Assembly: GCA_001817685.1 (NCBI GenBank)
Contig: MHIV01000030.1
Coordinates: 1-16,393, forward strand
Direction of reading: 5' to 3'
DNA from: Candidatus Colwellbacteria bacterium RIFCSPHIGHO2_02_FULL_45_17
GTDB taxonomy: Bacteria; Patescibacteriota; Minisyncoccia; UBA6257; Colwellbacteraceae
DNA: 16,393 bases
Shown here: one piece after another, positions 5,285 to 12,271 of the stretch
Layout of the letters: every line of letters begins with the position of its first letter
Position numbering within the stretch: the stretch's first letter is position 1
Made by a program: the position numbers and the translations under genes
The notes under the pieces: model-generated
What the model saw: only the letters and a program-made list of their open reading frames with translations
Database searches by the model: none
What the model was told of the DNA's origin: nothing

Positions 5285-7718
5285 GAAACGTGTGCGTCTT
5301 CGCACAGTTTCACTAAAAACAAGTGTGACGAGAGCTAAAACGACAAACATCCCAACTATTTTAATAATTCTCGGAGCTACCGGAGATTTAATGACGCGCA
5401 AAATTGCGCCCGCCCTATGTCATATGCTCCACGTTGGCAGCATCCCCGATATGTTTAAAGTAGTTGGCGTAGCGCGCCGCGATCTCTCTAATGACGACTA
5501 TCGAGACTTTCTCGAAGAGAAAATTAAGAAACGCATTAAAACAAAATCTCCGCAACTCAAAAAGTTTTTAAACTTAACTTCCTATCACCAGGGGCTTTTC
5601 CAGAGTGCAAGAACATACGCCAGTTTAAAAAAAGTTGTAGAGAAAATAGACGACGAGTGGGGTGTATGCTCTAACAAGCTCTTTTATGTAGCCGTACCTC
5701 CCAAGTTCTATGAAACAATCACGAGGAATCTATCGAGCTCCGGCCTAACTGACCCATGCAGTCCAGAAGAGGGGTGGACAAGAGTAATCGTGGAAAAGCC
5801 ATTCGGGGAAGATTATAAAACAGCAAAAAATCTCGATGTATTACTTAGCAAACTCTTTAAGGAAGTCCAAATTTATAGAATCGACCACTACTTGGCCAAG
5901 GAGATGATACAGAACATCTTAAGTTTCCGTTTCTCCAACACACTCTTTGAGCAAATCTGGAACAAAACGTTCATACAAAAAATAGATATCCGCCTCCTAG
6001 AAAAACTCGGCGTTGAGGAAAGAGGAAGTTATTACGACGGGATCGGAGCATTAAAAGATATGGGACAAAATCACATTCTCCAGATGCTCGCTTTCGCTAC
6101 AATGGACCATCCGGAAAGTTTTGATTCAGATCCGATTCGATTTAGAAGAGCAGAAATTCTAAGGACACTTCGCCCGCCATCAAAACTAGAAACCAAAAAG
6201 TATTCCTACCGTGCACAATACGAAGGCTATAAAAATACAGCAGGCGTGAAGAAAAATTCAAAAACGGAAACATACTTCAAGATCGGAGGCACGTTTTTAA
6301 CGTCACCGAGGTGGAAAGGCATTCCCATCACGCTCGAGTCCGGAAAACGTCTTGGTGATGTCAAAAAAGAAATGGTGTTTACTTTTAAACACCCGACACC
6401 GTGTTTGTGCCCTCCAGGCGCTAGCCATTATGAAAACAAGGTTACTTTCTCGCTCGAACCGGAAGAGCTCATAACAGTCCAATTTTGGGCAAAAAAGCCA
6501 GGTACGGCGTTTGATATAGAAGAAAGAAATCTTGAATTTCGCTTGAGAGAAAGCAAGGGCAAAACTCAATATGTAGAGGAATATGAACGACTTCTTCTTG
6601 ATGTAATAGCTGGTGACCAAACGCTATTTGTGACGACCGATGAGGTTAAGGCTATGTGGCGTTTTACAGATCCGATCGTAAACGCTTGGCAAAAGAACGC
6701 GACAAAACTGCAAACTTACAGACCAAATACGAACGAACCGGTTGAAGCGGCGACATTCATAGACAAGCTTATCGGGTACACTTCGGGACCAGTCAACACA
6801 GAAATCAAGAAGAAAGGAACAATAGGCATAATCGGCCTCGGTAAAATGGGGGGCAACATTGGAAGACAACTCATAAGAGACGGCTGGCGAGTGGTCGGCT
6901 ACGACGAAAACGAAAAAACCAAAAACGAACTCGAGCACGCCGGAGTAGAAACCGTCTCATCCATCAAGGAGTTAACAGAGAAGCTCCCGAAAAACAAAGT
7001 TATCTGGATAATGGTTCCAGCAGGAAAACCCGTAGATATCACTCTTAAAAATCTCACCCCGTTTTTGAAAAAAGGTGACACGGTGATAGATGCCGGAAAT
7101 TCGTTTTTCAAAGACTCTATCGCGAGAGCAAAAAGAATGTCGAAGAAAGGAATAAATTACGTGGACGTCGGCGTCTCGGGTGGCCCAGAGGGCGCACTAG
7201 AAGGCGCATCTTTGATGATTGGCGGTACAAGAAATCAATTTAAGAAACTGGAACGGCTTTACAAAGACTTATCGCGTACTTGGGGCAGTTATGAATTTTT
7301 CGAAGGCGCCGGAGCTGGGCATTTTGTAAAAATGGTTCACAACGGCATCGAGTACGGAATGATGCAATCAATCGCCGAGGGATTTACTATTCTAAAACAC
7401 GCATCTTATAAACTAGACCTTTCCAAAATTGCGGATGTGTATAACCACGGCGCAGTAATCGAATCAAGGCTTGTGGGGTGGCTCAAAGAGGCATTCGATC
7501 TTCACGGCGCCGGCTTATCCAAAATATCTGGTAAGGCTGAACACACTGGCACCGGCAAATGGACCGCTGAAACTGCGAAGGAAATGAATATAAAAGCAAA
7601 AATTATAGAGGAATCATTTAAATTTAGGGTTTTATCTCAGAAGAATCCGGACTTTACAGGAAAAATCATAAACGCGCTTAGGGAGAGATTCGGCGGTCAC
7701 AAAGTCAGCAAACAATAG
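5283..7718 (+). CDS. zwf-gnd: Fused glucose-6-phosphate dehydrogenase / 6-phosphogluconate dehydrogenase
   Basis: One uninterrupted 811-residue frame carries both oxidative pentose phosphate dehydrogenases. Residues about 25-505 are G6PDH: nucleotide motif GATGDLMTRK (31-40), VEKPFGED, substrate/catalytic RIDHYLAKE (199-207, His202; the usual Gly is Ala), DMGQNHILQ with His264, and RWKGIPITLESGKRL. Residues 512-811 are a short (about 300 aa) 6PGDH: GIIGLGKMGG (515-524), VSGGPEG (631-637) and KMVHNGIEYGMMQ with Lys683. Asp541 at the end of the second Rossmann strand (VVGYDEN) resembles the NAD-type short 6PGDHs rather than the NR motif of NADP enzymes, so the two halves may use different cofactors (inference). 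No lactonase domain lies between. ATG 5283 gives a 25-residue basic extension; GTG 5292 is an alternative. A hairpin covers the start. Confidence 0.95.
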   Translation: MKRVRLRTVSLKTSVTRAKTTNIPTILIILGATGDLMTRKIAPALCHMLHVGSIPDMFKVVGVARRDLSNDDYRDFLEEKIKKRIKTKSPQLKKFLNLTSYHQGLFQSARTYASLKKVVEKIDDEWGVCSNKLFYVAVPPKFYETITRNLSSSGLTDPCSPEEGWTRVIVEKPFGEDYKTAKNLDVLLSKLFKEVQIYRIDHYLAKEMIQNILSFRFSNTLFEQIWNKTFIQKIDIRLLEKLGVEERGSYYDGIGALKDMGQNHILQMLAFATMDHPESFDSDPIRFRRAEILRTLRPPSKLETKKYSYRAQYEGYKNTAGVKKNSKTETYFKIGGTFLTSPRWKGIPITLESGKRLGDVKKEMVFTFKHPTPCLCPPGASHYENKVTFSLEPEELITVQFWAKKPGTAFDIEERNLEFRLRESKGKTQYVEEYERLLLDVIAGDQTLFVTTDEVKAMWRFTDPIVNAWQKNATKLQTYRPNTNEPVEAATFIDKLIGYTSGPVNTEIKKKGTIGIIGLGKMGGNIGRQLIRDGWRVVGYDENEKTKNELEHAGVETVSSIKELTEKLPKNKVIWIMVPAGKPVDITLKNLTPFLKKGDTVIDAGNSFFKDSIARAKRMSKKGINYVDVGVSGGPEGALEGASLMIGGTRNQFKKLERLYKDLSRTWGSYEFFEGAGAGHFVKMVHNGIEYGMMQSIAEGFTILKHASYKLDLSKIADVYNHGAVIESRLVGWLKEAFDLHGAGLSKISGKAEHTGTGKWTAETAKEMNIKAKIIEESFKFRVLSQKNPDFTGKIINALRERFGGHKVSKQ
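5284..5312 (+). promoter_or_regulatory. Strong hairpin covering the zwf-gnd start codon
   Basis: TGAAAC and TGTGCG (5284-5289 and 5291-5296, one bulged G) pair with CGCACA-GTTTCA (5301-5312) across a 4-nt TCTT loop, 12 bp in all. In a read-through mRNA from arsR-grx it would bury the ATG; in a leaderless mRNA starting near 5292 only the inner stem would form. Confidence 0.6.
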
Positions 7719-7734
7719 GTGGTGATTTCCTATT
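7714..7734 (+). other. Small hairpin at the zwf-gnd stop codon
   Basis: AATAGG (7714-7719) pairs with CCTATT (7729-7734). It contains the TAG stop and has no U-tract, so it may protect the mRNA end rather than terminate. An overlapping GGTGA/TCACC pairing (7721-7725 with 7747-7751) is possible. Confidence 0.35.
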
Positions 7735-7761
7735 GACTTAGGGGGGTCACCAATATAGAGT
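7733..7761 (+). promoter_or_regulatory. Promoter of the structured RNA
   Basis: TTGACT (7733-7738), exactly 17 nt, TAGAGT (7756-7761). TATAGA at 15-nt spacing is an overlapping alternative. The predicted transcription start, about 7 nt after the -10 box, falls on the first base pair of the long first helix of the RNA at 7768. Confidence 0.6.
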
Positions 7762-7767
7762 TCTTGC

Positions 7768-8106
7768 GGTGCCGGTGGGGGTGGGGTTTTCTGCTCACAG
7801 ACCCTCACTCGGTCGACCGCACTCCGCCTCTGCCGGCACCATAGCTCTTAAGCTTGGAACGTGATCATCAAACCGCGTTCCTACAGATGCCGAGCGGGGC
7901 TCTGTCCCCTCTGTCCGCTCCTTCTTCCACTCCCGGAACATGAGACAGATCTCCCGCTCGGCGAAAATCATCGGGGCACCTCGACGTACCACACATGGCT
8001 CTGGTCACCAAGTCGGTGAACCACGGAGGATGAGTGGGCATTCCCCGCACACGTCGAGGTGCCCCGGCCCCTCAAAAATCCACAGCAAAGCTGTGGTCTT
8101 GTTTTT
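7768..8106 (+). ncRNA. Candidate structured non-coding RNA, about 340 nt, no family recognised
   Basis: A GC-rich gene gap folds into successive helices. P1: 7768-7787 with 7821-7840, 20 consecutive pairs, five of them G-U. P2: 7856-7863 with 7874-7881, 8 bp, one G-U. P3: 7888-7899 with 7952-7963, 12 bp, two G-U, continued by TCTGTC/GACAGA (7901-7906 with 7944-7949). P4: 7971-7987 with 8051-8067, 17 bp, 16 of them Watson-Crick; it encloses an 8-bp hairpin (8002-8009 with 8015-8023, one bulge) and a 5-bp hairpin (8034-8038 with 8044-8048, one G-U). All ten G-U pairs would be A-C mismatches on the minus strand, so the RNA is read on the plus strand. A promoter ends just before P1 and an intrinsic terminator follows P4. 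I see no RNase P (GAGGAAAGUCC), tmRNA (tRNA-like end) or SRP core motif. No plausible plus-strand protein fits. Confidence 0.7.
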
Positions 8107-8108
8107 TC
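8080..8108 (+). terminator. Bidirectional intrinsic terminator
   Basis: Perfect 7-bp stem CCACAGC (8080-8086), loop AAA, GCTGTGG (8090-8096), followed on plus by TCTTGTTTTTT. On minus the same stem is followed by ATTTTTG. It ends the plus-strand RNA and, from the other side, the minus operon that finishes at 8143. Confidence 0.88.
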
Positions 8109-8142
8109 CAGACACCTTTATCTTCTATATTTTTATACGGGG

Positions 8143-8361
8143 TTACTTATTGCGCTTGAACGCTGACCAAGCCAGAACTCCCGCTACTACAACACCGAAC
8201 CAACTTACCCACACTGGAACCTGCCAACTCCCTATAACAACGTCCCACGCGTTAAGGAGTCTTAACGCATGCAGAAGAAAAACAATCGCGAATATCGTCC
8301 CGGATAGGACAAAGTAGTTTTTCTGTGACATATTTTTATAAATCTTGCGACCCTTTTGCAT
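8143..8361 (-). CDS. Small two-helix membrane protein
   Basis: 72 residues with two membrane segments: NYFVLSGTIFAIVFLLHALRLL (about 15-36) and VPVWVSWFGVVVAGVLAWSAF (about 48-68), joined by NAWDVVIGSWQ. Short, Trp-rich inter-helix segments of this kind occur in small uncharacterised membrane proteins; I give no function. The ATG at 8361 lies 2 nt after the stop of the PEBP-like gene, so it is the last gene of the operon. A second Met (residue 11, MSQKNYF) is an alternative start. The bidirectional terminator at 8080-8096 ends the transcript. Confidence 0.8.
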   Translation of the reverse strand: MQKGRKIYKNMSQKNYFVLSGTIFAIVFLLHALRLLNAWDVVIGSWQVPVWVSWFGVVVAGVLAWSAFKRNK

Positions 8362-8363
8362 TA

Positions 8364-8927
8364 TTACGGCCTCTCGTAACGCCCCATGAATTCGACTTCT
8401 GCAATTATATGTCCATCCATTGCGTGCATAAGATCGCCCTTAGTCGTCGTATTTGGGTCTAGCTCTAATTCCGCATCAAGTGCGTAAAGTTTAAAGAAAT
8501 ACCTGTGTTCACGGTCGGGCGGACACGGGCCGGTATATTTTTTGTCACCCCTCGTATTTTTACCCTCGATGCCAGCTGGTGCCTCCCCTTCCCTAATCTC
8601 CTTAACGTCGGCGGGAATATTCCAAACAAGCCAATGGTCAAAAATACCATCTGGACGAATAGATTTGGGAACGTCTGGATCATCCATAATGAGCGTCAAG
8701 GTTTTTGTGCCCTCGGGGACATCGGAAATTGAAATCGGCGGGATAATATTATTCCCATCGCATGTATACTTCGCCGGTATAGTACCTTTATCTTGAAACG
8801 CACTGCTTCCTATTTTCATTGTAGTTATCGGCTGTTGTTGTGAATCTTCGTTTATATTCAAAAGAAAAACCGCCGCTAGAGAAATTGTTGTTAACACAAT
8901 TATACCAATAAAGATCTGTTTTAGCAT
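8364..8927 (-). CDS. YbhB/YbcL-family (PEBP / Raf kinase inhibitor-like) protein, membrane-anchored
   Basis: 187 residues. An N-terminal hydrophobic segment (IFIGIIVLTTISLAAVFLLNI, about 5-25) anchors or exports the protein; no lipobox Cys is present. The PEBP domain follows (about 37-185): FQDKGTIPAKYTCDGNNIIPPISISDVPEGTKTLTLIMDDPDVPK, FDHWLVWNIP, then GKNTRGDKKYTGPCPPDREHRYFFKLYALD. The DPD, DHW and GPCPP-x-H parts form the conserved anion pocket of the family. Bacterial members are small and mostly of unknown physiological role, with ligand binding outside the cytoplasm proposed for exported ones. Its start codon overlaps a 7-bp tandem repeat. It lies between nth and the small membrane protein in one operon. 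Confidence 0.92.
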   Translation of the reverse strand: MLKQIFIGIIVLTTISLAAVFLLNINEDSQQQPITTMKIGSSAFQDKGTIPAKYTCDGNNIIPPISISDVPEGTKTLTLIMDDPDVPKSIRPDGIFDHWLVWNIPADVKEIREGEAPAGIEGKNTRGDKKYTGPCPPDREHRYFFKLYALDAELELDPNTTTKGDLMHAMDGHIIAEVEFMGRYERP

Positions 8928-8954
8928 AATTCTTAATTCCTAATTCATAATTCC
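8927..8954 (-). repeat. Four tandem copies of a 7-bp repeat before the PEBP-like gene
   Basis: On plus the unit is TAATTCN (8927-8933, 8934-8940, 8941-8947, 8948-8954), with the seventh base varying (T, C, A, C). It fills the gap between the nth stop and the PEBP-like start, and the first unit overlaps the start codon. Confidence 0.8.
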
Positions 8955-8957
8955 AGT

Positions 8958-9620
8958 TTATGGCCAAATATTCACAGCTTTTGGGTAAATCTTTGTTAGA
9001 GGATGGTCCTCGCAATTGTTATGCACCCTTCTTCGGCAGACATGTCGGCCGTAGAGAACCAATCTATGGTTAAAATCCCCCCATTCCTTTCTGGGCAGTA
9101 TCTCCATCAAGTCTCGTTCGATTTTCACTGGATCTTTGAAGTCCGTAAGATCGAACTTTCGAGCAAGCCTCGCGACATGCGTATCGACTGCTATCCCTTC
9201 GATAACACCGTATGCATTCCTCAGAACAATATTGGCAGTTTTGCGAGCCACGCCAGGAAGTGTAAGCAATTCTTCCATAGTTTTCGGAACTTTGCCGCCG
9301 TAGACTTCTTTTATTCTCTTCACAGCTCCTAAAACATTCTTTGTCTTGCTCCTGAAAAATCCGCTCTGACGGATATCCTTCTCGAACTCCTTTGGATCGG
9401 CATTAACATAATCATCAAGTTTTCTGTATTTCTTAAAAAGTTTCTCTGTAATCTCGTTTATTTTCTTATCGGTCGCCTGTGCGGAGAGAATAACAGCCAC
9501 GAGCAACTCCAGCGGATTTTTGTGGTTCAGCTCAATTTTAGCGTTCGGGAAAAGCTTTTTTAGCTCGCTATTAAGACGAGAAACACGCTGTTTTCTTTCT
9601 TTAAGTTCTTTCTCGGTCAT
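8958..9620 (-). CDS. nth: Endonuclease III (DNA N-glycosylase/AP lyase) with a degenerate iron-sulfur motif
   Basis: The enzyme removes oxidised pyrimidines and nicks AP sites in base excision repair. 220 residues: helix-rich core with LLVAVILSAQATD, the helix-hairpin-helix LPGVARKTANIVL (121-133) with catalytic Lys127, and VDTHV with catalytic Asp146. The C-terminal [4Fe-4S] loop is normally C-x6-C-x2-C-x5-C. Here it reads C195-x7-C203-x2-H206-x5-Y212, so two of the four Cys ligands are replaced and the first spacing is changed. The cluster is probably lost or altered. The ATG lies 1 nt after the stop of the FAD oxidase gene (TGA-C-ATG), so translation is coupled. Confidence 0.95.
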   Translation of the reverse strand: MTEKELKERKQRVSRLNSELKKLFPNAKIELNHKNPLELLVAVILSAQATDKKINEITEKLFKKYRKLDDYVNADPKEFEKDIRQSGFFRSKTKNVLGAVKRIKEVYGGKVPKTMEELLTLPGVARKTANIVLRNAYGVIEGIAVDTHVARLARKFDLTDFKDPVKIERDLMEILPRKEWGDFNHRLVLYGRHVCRRRVHNNCEDHPLTKIYPKAVNIWP

Positions 9621-9621
9621 G

Positions 9622-11286
9622 TCAGGACTCTATCGCCAAATGCGCGAGCGCGTAAGAGAAATCTGAATTTACTTTCTTCCCGGGGTTAAATATATTATCG
9701 GGGTCAAATATTCTCTTGGTCTCCTCGAAAAATCCGTAAATCTTATCGCCGTACATCTGTTTCAAAAAGGGACTTCTTATTAATCCATCATTGTGCTCTC
9801 CGGTTATCGAACCCCCAAATTCGATAACAAGATCGTAAACTTTATAAGAAAGCTCCGAAATTATCTTCCCCGTTTTCGGGTCATTCAATTTCATAAGCGG
9901 AATGATGTGAAAATTCCCATTGCCCACATGCCCGGCAATTGTGTAAATCAAATCGTAGTCATCCATAACGTCGTCGAGCTTGGGGAGAAATTCTGGAAGT
10001 TTTTCAGGACGCACGACAATGTCGTCAATAAACGGCGCTGTCCGCCTTCCATGCGCATGATGTCTTAGTAAGTTGAAGCTCTCGCGTCTAACTGTCCAAT
10101 ACTTTTTCTCCTCTTTGTCCGCTTCCATCTGCGTCTCCCCCTTCGTCACCCGAGTCTTTAAGCCAAATTCTTGAAGATCTTTTTGCGCCGCGTAAGCCTT
10201 TCTGTAAATCTCCTCCTCGGTGTCTCCGGTAAATTCTGCCTCCAAGAAAAGTTTCGGCACTCCGCCGGTAACGGCCATCCAAAATTCCGGCAGGAATTGT
10301 ATGCCCAAGCTCACCAAACTCTTTGCTCCAAGGAGTTTAATCATATCCGGCAAATATCGCAGGGCAATTTTCAGAGTGTGGTCGTCATAAGACTCAAAGC
10401 TTTCTGGGTTGTGTTTAAGAACTTTTTCTACTACACGTCCCAAATTCTTTAAATCTTTCAAGAAAATTACAAGCAGGGTCGAATGTTTCTTCGGATGGAT
10501 TAATTTAAACGTAATCTCTGTAATCACGCCAAAAGTCCCTTGAGAGCCAACAATCACTTTCGGGATATCAAATAGCTGGTTATCCTTATCCCAAACATTC
10601 CACAAAAAATATCCGGCCGAATTCTTAGAAATATTCGGCTTAGCGCTTTTAATCGCTTCGTAGTTTTTATCAACTAGTTCAAAAAGCTTTCTATAAACCT
10701 TGCCTTCAACGGTTCCAAGTTTCATCTTTTGAGAAAGCCCTTCTTTGTCGAGCGGTTTAAACAAATACTCGTTCCCATCACAAAGCACCATTTTTACCTG
10801 ATCAACATAGTCTTCCGTCTTTCCGTAAGTCAGTGTCTTTTCCCCTCCCGCGTTATTTGCGACCATTCCGCCCACTGTGCAAATTTCACGCGAAGCCGGA
10901 TACGAAGGCATAATCAAATTCTTTCGCAAAGTTTCTTTCTCGAAATCCCTATAATACATCCCGGGTTCGACGACTGCGTAAGTATCCCCCACTTCTTTAA
11001 TTTGATTTAGGTGCCTATTAACATCAATTACAATTGATTCTGTGAGCGTTCCTCCGCTCATATCCGTTCCACCCGACCTAACAGTCAACGACAAAGACGG
11101 GTCTTCGCTTTTATTCTCCGCAACAAATTTAACAATCGCTTTGATATCATCAACATCCACAGGAAACACAACAACGCGTGGCTTAATTCTAAAAAGACTT
11201 GCGTCTGTACTATATTTGGTTAGAGTTTTCTCGTCGTCTAAAACCTCTCCTTTTATCCGCTTCTTTAACTCCTGCGTTAAATCCAT
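9622..11286 (-). CDS. FAD-binding oxidase of the GlcD / D-lactate dehydrogenase type
   Basis: 554 residues with the vanillyl-alcohol-oxidase fold. The FAD-binding (PCMH) domain (about 36-225) shows VRSGGTDMSGGTLTESIVIDVNRHLNQI and CTVGGMVANNAGGEKTLTYGKTEDYV (136-161). The C-terminal cap (about 270-545) ends with GHVGNGNFHIIPLM (452-465), GGSITGEHNDGLIRS (490-504) and a final FDPDNIFNPGK. These motifs fit flavoproteins that oxidise D-2-hydroxy acids such as D-lactate or glycolate and pass electrons to quinone or a partner protein. GEHND has Asn where Gly is usual (GEHGDG). The substrate cannot be read from sequence. No separate Fe-S subunit gene is nearby. It heads an operon with nth. Confidence 0.93.
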   Translation of the reverse strand: MDLTQELKKRIKGEVLDDEKTLTKYSTDASLFRIKPRVVVFPVDVDDIKAIVKFVAENKSEDPSLSLTVRSGGTDMSGGTLTESIVIDVNRHLNQIKEVGDTYAVVEPGMYYRDFEKETLRKNLIMPSYPASREICTVGGMVANNAGGEKTLTYGKTEDYVDQVKMVLCDGNEYLFKPLDKEGLSQKMKLGTVEGKVYRKLFELVDKNYEAIKSAKPNISKNSAGYFLWNVWDKDNQLFDIPKVIVGSQGTFGVITEITFKLIHPKKHSTLLVIFLKDLKNLGRVVEKVLKHNPESFESYDDHTLKIALRYLPDMIKLLGAKSLVSLGIQFLPEFWMAVTGGVPKLFLEAEFTGDTEEEIYRKAYAAQKDLQEFGLKTRVTKGETQMEADKEEKKYWTVRRESFNLLRHHAHGRRTAPFIDDIVVRPEKLPEFLPKLDDVMDDYDLIYTIAGHVGNGNFHIIPLMKLNDPKTGKIISELSYKVYDLVIEFGGSITGEHNDGLIRSPFLKQMYGDKIYGFFEETKRIFDPDNIFNPGKKVNSDFSYALAHLAIES

Positions 11287-11292
11287 ATTAAA

Positions 11293-11301
11293 ATTCTAAC
11301 A
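11293..11301 (-). promoter_or_regulatory. Extended -10 promoter of the FAD oxidase operon
   Basis: On the minus strand, TGT (11301-11299) directly before TAGAAT (11298-11293) gives an extended -10 (TGn). The ATG follows after 6 nt, so the mRNA is probably leaderless. No clear -35 box. Confidence 0.6.
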
Positions 11302-11315
11302 CAGTAACGAAGCCC

Positions 11316-12236
11316 CTATTGAATGGCCTCGACGCAAATCTGGAGTTCTTCTACTTGTCCGTTATACGTCTTTACCAATGCGTTAATCTCTTTTAGCAAG
11401 GCGTTATATTCTCCGACTAAATCGTTATATTCGGCCACCATTGCATTATACTCTGGGCCGCTTTTGGGATTTGTGGCCTCTATCTCGTCACGCATCTCTG
11501 ATAACAAATCTTCTAATTCCTCAAGCTCGTCTTTGCCTTCGTTAATATCTTGAAGCAATGACTCATCAACAAAATCACATTTAGAGTATGGAGTTCCGAA
11601 ACTCTGGACGGCTATCCACGTTTCTCTACCATTAAACATTTCCCTACCAACCGCGATACCAATTTCTTCGTAATTCTTATTCAGGATATTCTCCCTGTGA
11701 CCCTTAGAATTCATCCATGCATCTACTAACTCTTTGTCGTTCGCAAAATCTCCATAAGCAAGATTTTCTCCTATGAGAAGATATTCGTACCCAAAATCCA
11801 CAGCCAAATCGTTAATATAATCGCCGCTAGGCGACCCGTGCGCAAAATACTGTTTTGCGAACATATCATTAAGCTTGGCGCCTGCGACCTGATCGAGGAG
11901 AGCATTTCTCGAAAGCGGTTCAAGTCCGCTGTTTACTCTCTCGAAATTCATCCATACAAAAACGCCAAGTTCTGTGATGAAAGCACTCGGATGAGGTTCG
12001 GTTTTCGTAACATTCTCACCGGGTAGTGAAAGCTCGCCAATCTCGTCAACTTCAATGGGAGTTTCTTCTTCAACATCAGCTACGGCGCTATCCTCTGGAC
12101 CAGCGGCCACCTCTTCGCTAGAAGTCGTTTCGTTGCCTGTTATAAAAACTGCCGGCAAGTTCAAGTTCCCGGCATTAAAAAATAAAAAGGCTCCGATAAA
12201 AAGAAGGGCGGCTACAGAAAGAAATTTTATAATCAT
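11316..12236 (-). CDS. Secreted or anchored CAP-domain (SCP/PR-1) protein with C-terminal coiled coil
   Basis: 306 residues. Order: signal or anchor segment (about 4-21, FLSVAALLFIGAFLFFNA); acidic linker rich in Glu, Thr and Pro (35-80); CAP domain (about 88-215) with LNDMFAKQYFAHGSPSG (His133), IGENLAYG (Glu157) and KGHRENILN (His180), the usual cavity residues; WIAVQSFG; then a Glu-rich coiled coil (224-300) containing four related units such as EYNAMVA, EYNDLVG, EYNALLK and EINALVK. CAP proteins act outside the cytoplasm; for bacterial YkwD-like members the function is mostly unknown. The coiled coil at the C-terminus is less usual and could mediate oligomerisation or attachment. A single Cys pair (C220, C302) flanks the coiled coil. 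Confidence 0.92.
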   Translation of the reverse strand: MIIKFLSVAALLFIGAFLFFNAGNLNLPAVFITGNETTSSEEVAAGPEDSAVADVEEETPIEVDEIGELSLPGENVTKTEPHPSAFITELGVFVWMNFERVNSGLEPLSRNALLDQVAGAKLNDMFAKQYFAHGSPSGDYINDLAVDFGYEYLLIGENLAYGDFANDKELVDAWMNSKGHRENILNKNYEEIGIAVGREMFNGRETWIAVQSFGTPYSKCDFVDESLLQDINEGKDELEELEDLLSEMRDEIEATNPKSGPEYNAMVAEYNDLVGEYNALLKEINALVKTYNGQVEELQICVEAIQ

Positions 12237-12242
12237 AATTAT

Positions 12243-12271
12243 TTTATACGTGGGTTCTAGATTATTTTCAG
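12243..12271 (-). promoter_or_regulatory. Promoter of the CAP-protein gene (leaderless type)
   Basis: On minus, CTGAAA (12271-12266), 17 nt, TATAAA (12248-12243), then 6 nt to the ATG at 12236. The -35 box overlaps the end of tsaC. Confidence 0.6.

Noticed and set aside
7795..7971. Minus-strand frame of 58 codons inside the structured RNA, with GAGGTG 5 nt before an ATG at 7971
   Set aside because: The SD-like bases are part of the perfect P4 helix, the second half of the frame has poor coding character, and the strand-specific G-U pairs, promoter and terminator all point to a plus-strand RNA. It remains the main alternative.
7768..8106. RNase P RNA, tmRNA or SRP RNA as identity of the structured RNA
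   Set aside because: The RNase P core GAGGAAAGUCC, a tRNA-like end with a tag frame, and the SRP GGAAG-type core are not found on either strand.
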